The notes beneath the pieces were generated by a model, which worked only from the letters and a program-made list of their open reading frames with translations, searched no databases and was not told the origin of the DNA. This document shows, one piece after another, positions 1-5,554 of a stretch of 5,554 bases of DNA. Numbering within the stretch: position 1 is the stretch's first letter; the number at the start of each line of letters is the position of its first letter. The DNA comes from an uncultured Ruminococcus sp. GTDB lineage: Bacteria; Bacillota; Clostridia; Oscillospirales; Acutalibacteraceae. The DNA is taken from the NCBI GenBank assembly GCA_937892835.1, contig CALBHM010000437.1, positions 1-5,554 on the forward strand. Reading direction: 5' to 3'. Position numbers and translations under genes: made by a program.

Positions 1-11
1 ACCTCATCCGT

Positions 12-51
12 CACGACACGAGGTCGTGCCACCTTCCCCTCAAGGGGAAGG
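12..51. repeat. Double-hairpin intergenic repeat-like sequence
   Basis: Two adjacent inverted repeats lie here. CACGAC (12-17) pairs with GTCGTG (23-28) around a 5-nt loop, and CCTTCCCCT (32-40) pairs with AGGGGAAGG (43-51) around a 2-nt gap. No T-tract follows, so this is not a convincing intrinsic terminator for an upstream gene. From general knowledge, short modules with a CCTTCCCC/GGGGAAGG stem are common between genes in gut Clostridia, and this looks like one of them. The left boundary may lie outside the window. Its status as a repeat is inferred, because no second full copy occurs in the window. Confidence 0.6.
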
Positions 52-55
52 CTGA

Positions 56-86
56 TTGGTTTCTGCATAGCAACAAGTTTTATAAT
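56..86 (+). promoter_or_regulatory. Possible sigma-A promoter for the glycosidase operon
   Basis: A perfect -10 hexamer, TATAAT, lies at 81-86. The best -35-like match is TTGGTT at 56-61, with a 19-bp spacer, which is longer than the ideal 17. Transcription from here would give a leader of about 80 nt before the start at 173. That leader contains a weak hairpin, GCTTCG (103-108) with CGAAGC (120-125). The position after the repeat and before the first gene fits, but the -35 is poor. Confidence 0.35.
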
Positions 87-159
87 ACTCAAACTTCCTC
101 CGGCTTCGACACAATCCGCCGAAGCACCGTAGGGAAGTAAAATAATTATTAACCAAACG

Positions 160-165
160 AAAGGA
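160..165 (+). promoter_or_regulatory. Ribosome binding site of the glycosidase gene
   Basis: AAAGGA sits 7 nt upstream of the ATG at 173. It is a normal Firmicute Shine-Dalgarno sequence and supports that start codon. Confidence 0.8.
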
Positions 166-172
166 CAATATT

Positions 173-1696
173 ATGCCGGAATATATAGATACTTATCTTG
201 AACTTGAGGACGTTGAAAAGCACAATTCTTTCATCGGCCGCAAGCCGAACATGGCAGACCTGCCCGACTTTGAGAGCAACAGGGATAAGCTCCCCGAGCC
301 TGTTTGGGACGGTCACTCCGATTCAATCGAAGCCTACTACAAGGCATGGAAAATCGCATTCTCAAATCTCGGCAAGCCGACTGAGGAAAACGGCTTCGTT
401 TCGCCGTACATTGACGCCGCATTCAACGGCGACATCTTCCTTTGGGACAGCTGCTTCATGCTGATGTTCGGCAAATACGGCGACAGCGTGTTCAAATTCC
501 AAGGCACGCTCGACGATTTCTATTGCAAGCAAGAGCCCGACGGCTTCATCGGCAGACAGTACCATGAGGGTAACGGATTCTCAAAATTCCACCGTCTTGA
601 CCCCGTAAGCACAGGCCCTGAGATTCTTGCATGGTGCGAGTGGCAGTACTATCAGAACTACGGCGACAAAAAGCGACTTGCCGATGTCTATTATCCGCTT
701 CTTTGCTACCACAGATGGATGCGCAATTACCACCGCTGGCAGGACGGTTCCTATTGGTCGAGCGGCTGGGGCTGCGGCATGGACAATCAGCCGAGAACCG
801 ACCTTGAAGCTGTACCCGGAGTTGAGGACTGGCAGGTTGAAACCTTCCATCACGGCTTTATGTCCTGGATCGACGCAAACTTCCAGGCGCTTCTTAGCTG
901 TAAGGAGCTTCTGAAAATGGCAAAGGAGCTTGACATAACCGACGGCGTTGACGAGCTTCAAAAAGAGGTTGAATACCTGACAAAATTCATCAATGAAAAG
1001 ATGTGGTCGGAGGATGACAAATACTATTACGACCGCAGAGGCAACGGCGAACTGCTTAAGGTTAAGAGCATTGCGAGCTACTGGGGCTTGCTGGCGGACG
1101 GCGTTCCCGAGGAGAGAAAAGCCGATTTCATAGCTCATCTTGAAAACGAAAAGGAATTCAAGCGTCCGCACCGTGTGCCTACCCTTTCGGCGGATCACCC
1201 CGACTATGCGGACGACGGCGCATACTGGAACGGCGGCGTTTGGGCACCCACAAACTATATGGTTATAAGAGGTCTTTCCGAGTGCGGCAGGGAAAAGCTC
1301 GCTTATGAAATTGCCCTCAACCACTATGACAACATGATGAAGGTTTACCATAAGACAGGAACTTTCTTTGAGAATTATGCTCCCGAATCGGCTAACCCCG
1401 GCAACCCGGCAAAGGGCGATTTCGTAGGCTGGGCAGGAATCATTCCGATAACCGTGCTCATTGAATACGTTCTCGGAATTCAGGTTCACGCCGAGAAAAA
1501 TGAGATTGTATGGCATGTGAAAAATCTTGAACGTCACGGAATCAAGCGAATTCCCGTCGGCAGAGACGCTTATGCCGACCTCATCTGCGAGGCGAGAAGC
1601 GACGAAAACGAAAAGCCGAATATCTCGGTCAAATCGGATAAGCAGATAAAGGTTACAGTAATTTACGGCGACAATAAATTTGTGATTGGAGAATGA
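173..1696 (+). CDS. Trehalase/GH63-like (MGH1-like) glycoside hydrolase
   Basis: A 507-residue protein with no signal peptide or membrane segment, so it probably acts in the cytoplasm on an imported small glycoside. Motifs match the (alpha/alpha)6-barrel glycosidases of the GH37/GH63 clan: WDSCF at 91-95, DGFIGRQ at 123-129 (compare DGFIPRE of trehalases), GMDNQPR at 202-208, YWNGGVWAPTNY at 351-362, and FFENYAPES at 398-406, followed by VGWAG at 418-422. By family analogy D204 is the candidate general acid and E400 the candidate base of an inverting mechanism. Residues from about 436 to 507 form a small beta-rich C-terminal tail. The length is normal for compact bacterial members and the gene looks intact. 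Substrate is uncertain: relatives include trehalases, glucosidases and mannosyl/glucosylglycerate hydrolases. The start at 173 is chosen from AAAGGA 7 nt upstream. The stop overlaps the start region of the next gene, indicating co-transcription and probably coupled translation. Confidence 0.88.
   Translation: MPEYIDTYLELEDVEKHNSFIGRKPNMADLPDFESNRDKLPEPVWDGHSDSIEAYYKAWKIAFSNLGKPTEENGFVSPYIDAAFNGDIFLWDSCFMLMFGKYGDSVFKFQGTLDDFYCKQEPDGFIGRQYHEGNGFSKFHRLDPVSTGPEILAWCEWQYYQNYGDKKRLADVYYPLLCYHRWMRNYHRWQDGSYWSSGWGCGMDNQPRTDLEAVPGVEDWQVETFHHGFMSWIDANFQALLSCKELLKMAKELDITDGVDELQKEVEYLTKFINEKMWSEDDKYYYDRRGNGELLKVKSIASYWGLLADGVPEERKADFIAHLENEKEFKRPHRVPTLSADHPDYADDGAYWNGGVWAPTNYMVIRGLSECGREKLAYEIALNHYDNMMKVYHKTGTFFENYAPESANPGNPAKGDFVGWAGIIPITVLIEYVLGIQVHAEKNEIVWHVKNLERHGIKRIPVGRDAYADLICEARSDENEKPNISVKSDKQIKVTVIYGDNKFVIGE
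1688..1691 (+). promoter_or_regulatory. Ribosome binding site that decides the isomerase start
   Basis: GGAG lies inside the last codons of the glycosidase gene. It is 7 nt upstream of the ATG at 1699 but only 1 nt from the ATG at 1693. The spacing favours 1699 as the true start, giving a protein that begins MKLGFTLYNF. The ATG at 1693 would give an ATGA overlap with the preceding stop and two extra residues. Confidence 0.6.
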
Positions 1697-1698
1697 AT

Positions 1699-2472
1699 AT
1701 GAAACTCGGATTTACTCTTTATAATTTCAATTCGGTGATAAAAAGTTTGGAGGATCTCGACAATGTGCTTACAAAGCTTGAGGACATGGGTGTTGATACC
1801 GTTCAGGTCTCGGGCATAGGCTTTCTCAATAACTTTGACGTTGCGAAGCTTTGCAAAAAGCACGGCATGGAGGTTTGCTTAACCCACCTTTCATTCGACA
1901 GAATCGTTAACGATACCGACGCAGTCATCGAGGAGCACAAGGCTCTCGGATGCAGGAATGTCGGAATCGGCTGGATCGAAGAAGAGTACCGTGGCGAGGA
2001 CGGTATCAAGAAGTTCGTTGAGAAGCTTACCCCGGCCGTCGAAAAGCTCCATGCTGCAGGCATGACCTTCTCTTACCATAACCACCAGTTTGAGTTCATG
2101 AGATACCCAAACGGCAAAACAGGCTATCAGATGCTCACGGAGCTTGACCCGGAGCTGATAAGCTTCATTTTCGACACGCACTGGGCACAGACGGGCGGAG
2201 TTGACCCTGCGTCATATATCAGAAAGCTCGGCAAGCGTATCAGCGTGTGCCATTTCAAGGATTATCGAATCGTCAAGGACGCCGAGGGTAATTTTGTCCG
2301 TGACTTTGCCGAAATCGGCACAGGTAACCTTGACCTTGACGAATGCTACAGAGCATGCCGTGATTCGGGAATCGAGTATATTATCATCGAACAGGATTCG
2401 ACACCGCTCGACGTTTTCGAGTCGGCACGAATCAGCTGGAAGAATCTCAAAAAAATCGCAGAAAGAAACTGA
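1699..2472 (+). CDS. Sugar phosphate isomerase/epimerase family TIM-barrel protein
   Basis: A 257-residue cytoplasmic protein of the xylose-isomerase-like TIM barrel (AP endonuclease family 2) superfamily, which includes sugar isomerases, epimerases and inosose-type dehydratases. In numbering from the 1699 start, the diagnostic segments are YHNHQFEF at 126-133, FDTHW at 158-162, CHFKD at 184-188, and IIEQD at 229-233. The likely divalent-metal ligands by family analogy are E132, D159, H185 and E231, and all four are present, so the protein should be active. The length matches the family. It follows the glycosidase without a gap (overlapping if the ATG at 1693 is used), so it probably processes a sugar or keto-sugar released by that enzyme. 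The exact substrate is not readable from the sequence. Some family members act on 3-keto-sugars, which is one option, but no partner oxidoreductase lies in this window. A rho-independent terminator closes the operon 38 bases after the stop. Confidence 0.88.
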   Translation: MKLGFTLYNFNSVIKSLEDLDNVLTKLEDMGVDTVQVSGIGFLNNFDVAKLCKKHGMEVCLTHLSFDRIVNDTDAVIEEHKALGCRNVGIGWIEEEYRGEDGIKKFVEKLTPAVEKLHAAGMTFSYHNHQFEFMRYPNGKTGYQMLTELDPELISFIFDTHWAQTGGVDPASYIRKLGKRISVCHFKDYRIVKDAEGNFVRDFAEIGTGNLDLDECYRACRDSGIEYIIIEQDSTPLDVFESARISWKNLKKIAERN

Positions 2473-2500
2473 AAAATTCTGCTTGAATAAACAGCATATT

Positions 2501-2515
2501 GCTCACCGGGTGAGC
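2501..2515 (+). other. Small hairpin overlapping the terminator's 5' arm
   Basis: GCTCAC (2501-2506) pairs with GTGAGC (2510-2515) around the 3-nt loop CGG. Bases 2510-2515 are also needed for the terminator stem, so the two structures exclude each other. The terminator stem is about twice as long and should win. This hairpin could only delay or modulate it. Confidence 0.5.
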
Positions 2516-2552
2516 CGAAGTACAGAAAACTGTGCTGCGGCTCGCTTTTTTT
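2510..2552 (+). terminator. Rho-independent terminator of the glycosidase-isomerase operon
   Basis: An almost continuous hairpin is visible. GTGAGCCG (2510-2517) pairs with CGGCTCGC (2538-2545), with one G-T pair. After one A/G mismatch, AGTACAG (2519-2525) pairs with CTGTGCT (2530-2536), again with one G-T pair. An AAAA loop sits at 2526-2529. Seven T residues (2546-2552) follow directly. It lies 38 bases after the isomerase stop, so it ends that transcript. Its 5' arm also takes part in a smaller competing hairpin at 2501-2515. Confidence 0.92.
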
Positions 2553-2577
2553 ACACATGGGGCAATGTCATTAACTT

Positions 2578-2708
2578 AAGGGTTTTTGCAAAAATTCTTG
2601 GGTCGATGTGGGCATCGACCCCTACGAAATGTGCCTTTATCGAACCTTTTGCATGTTGTGCCGGTCGGCGGATTGCATGATATTCACAGCATTCCGCTGA
2701 CGACGGCA
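2578..2708. repeat. Cluster of three fold-back structures, likely dispersed intergenic repeat
   Basis: Three inverted repeats follow one another in a non-coding stretch. First, 2578-2599 is a 22-bp fold-back around the perfect palindrome TTTTTGCAAAAA (2583-2594), extended outward by five more pairs, two of them G-T. Second, GGGTCGATG (2600-2608) pairs perfectly with CATCGACCC (2613-2621) around a TGGG loop and is followed by CCTACG. Third, 2659-2672 pairs with 2693-2708: five pairs, a 2-nt bulge (2702-2703), then nine pairs including one G-T, with TGC/GCA (2674-2676/2689-2691) continuing the stem inward. The G/C-rich stems contrast with the AT-rich sequence to the right. No T-tract marks them as terminators and no transposase is present. 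From general knowledge, hairpins of the GGGTCGAT/ATCGACCC type with a flanking CCTACG are frequent dispersed elements in gut Clostridia. The exact ends are unknown. Confidence 0.6.
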
Positions 2709-2709
2709 G

Positions 2710-2727
2710 GAATTTTGTACACAATTC
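2710..2727. promoter_or_regulatory. Near-perfect 18-bp palindrome with TGTACA core, possible operator
   Basis: The sequence GAATTTTGTACACAATTC is self-complementary at 8 of its 9 base pairs; the only mismatch is T2715 against C2722. Symmetry of this length around TGTACA is typical of a dimeric regulator site. It lies about 280 bases upstream of the surface-protein start. The binding protein is unknown. Confidence 0.35.
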
Positions 2728-2796
2728 ACTTAAATATAATTCTTTCTTGTAATATCACGATAGAATCATGTCGATTGTGACTTCATTCGACAAAAA

Positions 2797-2812
2797 TTGT
2801 ACAACATGTACA
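2797..2812. promoter_or_regulatory. Paired TGTACA motifs upstream of the surface-gene promoter
   Basis: TGTACA occurs at 2798-2803 (inside the palindrome TTGTACAA, 2797-2804) and again at 2807-2812. Together the halves form the inverted repeat TGTAC-AACAT-GTACA. With the copy at 2716-2721, three identical cores lie within 97 bases, all upstream of the candidate -35 at 2845. Operator function is inferred from the repetition and location only. Confidence 0.35.
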
Positions 2813-2844
2813 CTAAATTTCTCTCAAATAATGTGAAATTATAG

Positions 2845-2876
2845 TTGAACTTTGTGTTTAATTATGATAATATAAT
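2845..2876 (+). promoter_or_regulatory. Probable promoter of the surface-protein gene
   Basis: TTGAAC (2845-2850) is a good -35. The region downstream contains a consensus TATAAT (2871-2876, spacer 20) and a poorer TAATAT (2868-2873, spacer 17), so the exact -10 is unclear. The surroundings are strongly AT-rich, unlike the upstream repeat. Transcription from here would give a leader of roughly 115-120 nt before the ATG at 3000. Confidence 0.5.
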
Positions 2877-2882
2877 AATGTG

Positions 2883-2999
2883 TATACTGGGAAAGTGGGT
2901 TATTGTTCCCGCATTTTTCAGTGAAACTTTTCTTATCGGAAATGCACCGTGTGCATTGAGGTTTGGTGTGTTCCCGAACAATGGGAGGTAAAGAATATC
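2883..2999 (+). promoter_or_regulatory. Structured 5' leader of the surface-protein gene with ribosome binding site
   Basis: The leader has three small fold-backs. GGGAA (2889-2893) pairs with TTCCC (2906-2910). AATGCAC (2941-2947) pairs perfectly with GTGCATT (2951-2957) around a CGT loop. TCCC (2972-2975) can pair with GGGA (2983-2986), which overlaps the Shine-Dalgarno sequence GGGAGG (2983-2988), 10-11 nt before the ATG. The last pairing could partly hide the ribosome binding site. I see no match to a known riboswitch class. Confidence 0.45.
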
Positions 3000-3113
3000 A
3001 TGAAAAGAAAGCTTTCAAAACTTGGGAGGAGTACGGTAAGCGTACTGCTCTGCCTTGTCATGCTTTTGACTACCTTCTGCTTCTTCGATATCGGTTCTGT
3101 GATATCGGAAGCA
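3000..3113 (+). other. Signal peptide coding segment of the surface protein
   Basis: Codons 1-38 encode a basic start (K2, R3, K4, K7, R10), a hydrophobic core around VSVLLCLVMLLTTFCFF (13-29) and a small-residue end S36-E37-A38. A later cut after SHA (44-46) is an alternative. C18 and C27 lie inside the core without a clear lipobox context, so Sec/type I signal peptidase export is more likely than lipoprotein processing. Confidence 0.8.
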
Positions 3114-5554
3114 TTGATAAACAAGAGTAGTCATGCTTTGACAGAGGCAGGCACATCCTCCGACACCTTTTCGCAGTACAATATTTCTGCGCCCGAGCTT
3201 GTCTACATAAAGGCAGGCGGAAAGGACTCGGAATATTTCCTGAACGCAACGTCGAGCGGCACGGTCAGTGAGCCGACCTCAGCGACGAGTACGCTCAGCT
3301 TTTCCTGCGCAACGGCGAGAAGTGTAACTGTTTCAATAACCGTTCTTGATGCAAACCTCAATGCATCAAGCGCAAACAGAGTAACAAATGTCGCTTTCTC
3401 CGACGGTACATATATGTCGTCTGACAGAGCTCTGTCGGCGTCTTCGTCATCAATAAACAAGACTATCAGCAGTCTTACCATGGCGAATGTCGAGTCAGGC
3501 AAGGAATATGTTATTCGTTGGAATATCGTGTATACGACCGCTTCCGGTTCATACACGACCTATGCCTACACGGGCGTTAAGTTCCCTCTGCTTTCTCAGG
3601 CAGGTATGACGACGAGACAGTATTATTACGGAACCTACGGCGGAGTGACCAGCAATCCGGCAGAGTCTGCTACCTATTCATTTGTTACAGGTGTTGACTC
3701 TGTTAAGGGCGGTAATGTCGGCTCTAAGTGGGTAAGCACAGGCTCGACTCTTACTGCTCCGCTTATCAACTTCAATGCAAGCCTTTATCCGAGAGGACTT
3801 GATATGCCTATCAATTCGACATATTTCGACCCGAACGGTTCGGGTGTATTGCTTGGCTTTGCAAAGGACCATGACGATAATTATTTCGGACAGGGCTCGA
3901 GAATTTATAATACCCAGTGGGACAGCTCGCAGACTTATAACCCTAAGTCAATGATTGACAAATCAGGTTATTTCGGCGGTTCTCCGTCGACGGACGGCGA
4001 CGCATACGGTTATGCGGCGGCAAATATCACTATTGATACATCAAGATTTTCCGATTTCAATCAAATCCCGAATCTTCGTGCCGGCTTTGTTGAGTTCGAT
4101 TCCGACGGCGGTGCAAGCCAGAACTATTTGAATGCAATCAGAAATGTTTCTTACACATCTTCCGATGCGGCAGCTTATTTCAGAAAGAACAGATCAATCG
4201 GCAACAGTGCCGGCAGTCAGAATACGGCTCCGACAATCTACTGCCCGGACGTTGATCGTGGAGACGAGAAGAACGACCGTTCATGGGTTCGTGGACTTTA
4301 TAAGCTCGACGGTAATATAACCACAGCTAAAAATAATCTTAAAAAATCAACATCCGGCGGAACGTCGCTTACCATTGCTTCTTTCAGCAATAATGTTTAT
4401 ACAACTTATATTCGTTTTGAATATTCGCTTCGTTTCAATCCGCTTGTCGGTTTCGACGAGTATTGTACAGGTATTTCGACCGTAAGGCTCAATGCAACTC
4501 TTGCCGATAAGTCAACTGCTCGTAAATATTACTATCAGTTCCTTAATTCCGGTGTCAACACATCGGCAAGCAACTGGTCAACGATTGAAGGATATGTTAA
4601 GTCATACGTTAAGGCACTTTGCGTATCCTCTGCGTCGGCAGGCTCTTACACAAATCCTGCTTCGGCAATTTCAACGGCACAGACAAACCTCAAAACAGTT
4701 ATGAAGACAACGACTCCGTTGTCCGCTCCCTTATATTTCTATGTTCCCGAGACAATTTATCTTGCTCCGAAGGTAAATTCATGGATCAGCTCAACCTCAT
4801 CCAACTTCCAGTATTTCATTCAGAACACGGTAAATACATCGGATACATCTGTTGCCCCAACTGTCAGAAAGGGTGCAAAGGCATCGTTTGAAAAAACAGG
4901 TTATGTTTATTTCTCGTATGCCAATATTTCCGGTGACGTAACTCTTACGACAAGAAACATTAAAGCTTCAACTATAACCAACAGCTCGCCGACGACCTTG
5001 AGCGGCGGCAGCATTTCCAGCCTTACTCTTTCGACAGTCGGACAGTATCAGAGAGCAACTATTGACAGTAAATCCATCAGTCCGAGCATTGCTGCCGGTG
5101 ATACGGGCTACTATATTGAATGGACGGCAAGCTTCAAGGATGCGTCGGATGGCCACATGAAGTCCGTAACGGCCTATACATATGTATACAAGCCGTATGT
5201 TATTTCTTCGGCCGCCGGTGTTAACACAAGAGGAACAGATAATAACGACCATGATAACAGCCAGCTTTCCTGGATGTCAGGCTTCCATATGATTGACTCG
5301 GAAGCAACAAAGCCGACTATCGGTGATGGAAATCAACAGGCCTCATATCTGAGATATACAACTGTAAACAAGGGCTTTGCCTGTATGCCTTTCATGAGCT
5401 ATGATACAGGTTCGATAAAGGGCGATATTAACTACCCGATATCAAACATGGGAACTTCCGGTTCTCAGACTGTTGCAAATACATATAATAATGTTACAGC
5501 TCCGGACTACAGAAAGCAATCAACGTCAATGTATCTTGCATTTGCGAGTGCGAC
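3000..5554 (+). CDS. Large secreted surface protein, N-terminal part (cut by window end)
   Basis: The frame opens with ATG at 3000, 10-11 nt after GGGAGG, and has 851 complete codons with no stop before the window edge, so the full protein is larger. Residues 1-10 (MKRKLSKLGR) are basic and about 12-35 are hydrophobic, giving a Sec signal peptide with a plausible cut after SEA at 36-38. The mature part is rich in Ser, Thr, Tyr, Asn and Ala, has few cysteines (C103, C415, C489, C541, C795) and reads as beta-strand-rich. I do not recognise the family. A motif recurs: residues 167-206 (YVIRW at 170-174, TTYAY at 186-190, AGMTTR at 201-206) match 700-744 (YYIEW at 704-708, TAYTY at 724-728, AGVNTR at 739-744), with four extra residues in the second copy. 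This indicates duplicated domains. The protein has its own promoter and is separated by a terminator from the sugar operon, so a shared function is not implied. An adhesin or other cell-envelope role is possible but inferred. Cell-wall anchor, dockerin or repeat domains, if any, lie beyond the window. Confidence 0.85.
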   Translation, partial: MKRKLSKLGRSTVSVLLCLVMLLTTFCFFDIGSVISEALINKSSHALTEAGTSSDTFSQYNISAPELVYIKAGGKDSEYFLNATSSGTVSEPTSATSTLSFSCATARSVTVSITVLDANLNASSANRVTNVAFSDGTYMSSDRALSASSSSINKTISSLTMANVESGKEYVIRWNIVYTTASGSYTTYAYTGVKFPLLSQAGMTTRQYYYGTYGGVTSNPAESATYSFVTGVDSVKGGNVGSKWVSTGSTLTAPLINFNASLYPRGLDMPINSTYFDPNGSGVLLGFAKDHDDNYFGQGSRIYNTQWDSSQTYNPKSMIDKSGYFGGSPSTDGDAYGYAAANITIDTSRFSDFNQIPNLRAGFVEFDSDGGASQNYLNAIRNVSYTSSDAAAYFRKNRSIGNSAGSQNTAPTIYCPDVDRGDEKNDRSWVRGLYKLDGNITTAKNNLKKSTSGGTSLTIASFSNNVYTTYIRFEYSLRFNPLVGFDEYCTGISTVRLNATLADKSTARKYYYQFLNSGVNTSASNWSTIEGYVKSYVKALCVSSASAGSYTNPASAISTAQTNLKTVMKTTTPLSAPLYFYVPETIYLAPKVNSWISSTSSNFQYFIQNTVNTSDTSVAPTVRKGAKASFEKTGYVYFSYANISGDVTLTTRNIKASTITNSSPTTLSGGSISSLTLSTVGQYQRATIDSKSISPSIAAGDTGYYIEWTASFKDASDGHMKSVTAYTYVYKPYVISSAAGVNTRGTDNNDHDNSQLSWMSGFHMIDSEATKPTIGDGNQQASYLRYTTVNKGFACMPFMSYDTGSIKGDINYPISNMGTSGSQTVANTYNNVTAPDYRKQSTSMYLAFASA

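Noticed and set aside
581..1537. A 318-codon open frame on the minus strand inside the glycosidase gene
   Set aside because: It lies wholly antisense to a well-supported enzyme with conserved motifs, has no recognisable domains, and arises from the codon bias of the plus-strand gene.
2201..2680. A 159-codon plus-strand frame overlapping the isomerase end and running through the terminator
   Set aside because: It is out of frame with the isomerase, crosses a strong terminator hairpin and a repeat, and shows no protein-family features.
2586..2780. A 64-codon frame in the intergenic region
   Set aside because: It runs through two hairpins and AT-rich promoter DNA, with no good ribosome binding site and a low-information sequence.
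2888..2899. Two TGGG words resembling an MraZ-type operator
   Set aside because: The start-to-start spacing is 8 bp rather than the 10 bp of known MraZ boxes, there are only two copies, and the downstream gene is not part of a division cluster.
2883..2999. A cyclic-di-GMP or other known riboswitch in the surface-gene leader
   Set aside because: Such switches often precede surface proteins, but the conserved core sequences of the GEMM classes are not present and the leader is small with only short stems.
4619..4891. A 90-codon plus-strand frame with a zinc-finger-looking CCPNCQKGC end
   Set aside because: It is a shifted frame inside the surface-protein gene, without a convincing ribosome binding site; the cysteine cluster is a by-product of the codons in the real frame.
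1..5554. CRISPR array, tRNA or rRNA, insertion sequence or phage genes
   Set aside because: I saw no regularly spaced direct repeats, cloverleaf-like sequence, transposase or integrase motifs on either strand.

Overview
The window looks like chromosomal DNA of a low-to-moderate GC gut-type Firmicute, most likely a Clostridia member near the Oscillospiraceae/Ruminococcaceae. The reasons are purine-rich Shine-Dalgarno sites (AAAGGA, GGAG, GGGAGG), a strong intrinsic terminator, a Gram-positive-style signal peptide on a large surface protein, and G/C-rich hairpin repeats between genes of the type scattered in those genomes. The family-level placement is inference; the window holds no rRNA or other marker gene.

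Layout. Positions 1-172 hold no gene. They carry a repeat-like double hairpin (12-51), a possible promoter (TATAAT at 81-86) and the leader of the first gene. Positions 173-1696 encode a cytoplasmic glycoside hydrolase of the trehalase/GH63-like (alpha/alpha)6-barrel group. The next gene (1699-2472, or from 1693) encodes a sugar-phosphate isomerase/epimerase-type TIM-barrel protein. The two genes touch or overlap by 4 bases and end at a strong rho-independent terminator (2510-2552), so they form a two-gene operon or the tail of one. The plausible job is intracellular hydrolysis of a small glycoside followed by isomerisation or epimerisation of a released sugar. The substrate cannot be read from the sequence.

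Positions 2553-2999 form a 447-base non-coding stretch. It begins with three consecutive fold-back structures (2578-2599, 2600-2621, 2659-2708) that look like a dispersed intergenic repeat. An AT-rich promoter region follows, with three TGTACA cores, one of them inside an 18-bp near-palindrome. After a -35/-10-like cluster there is a leader of about 120 bases with small hairpins and a good ribosome binding site.

From position 3000 to the right edge, one reading frame stays open for 851 complete codons and is cut by the window end. It encodes the N-terminal part of a large exported Ser/Thr/Tyr/Asn-rich protein with a clear signal peptide. I do not recognise its family. It contains a motif of about 40 residues twice (around 167-206 and 700-744), roughly 535 residues apart, which points to duplicated beta-sandwich-like modules in a very large surface protein. 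This gene and its leader are the least explained part of the window.
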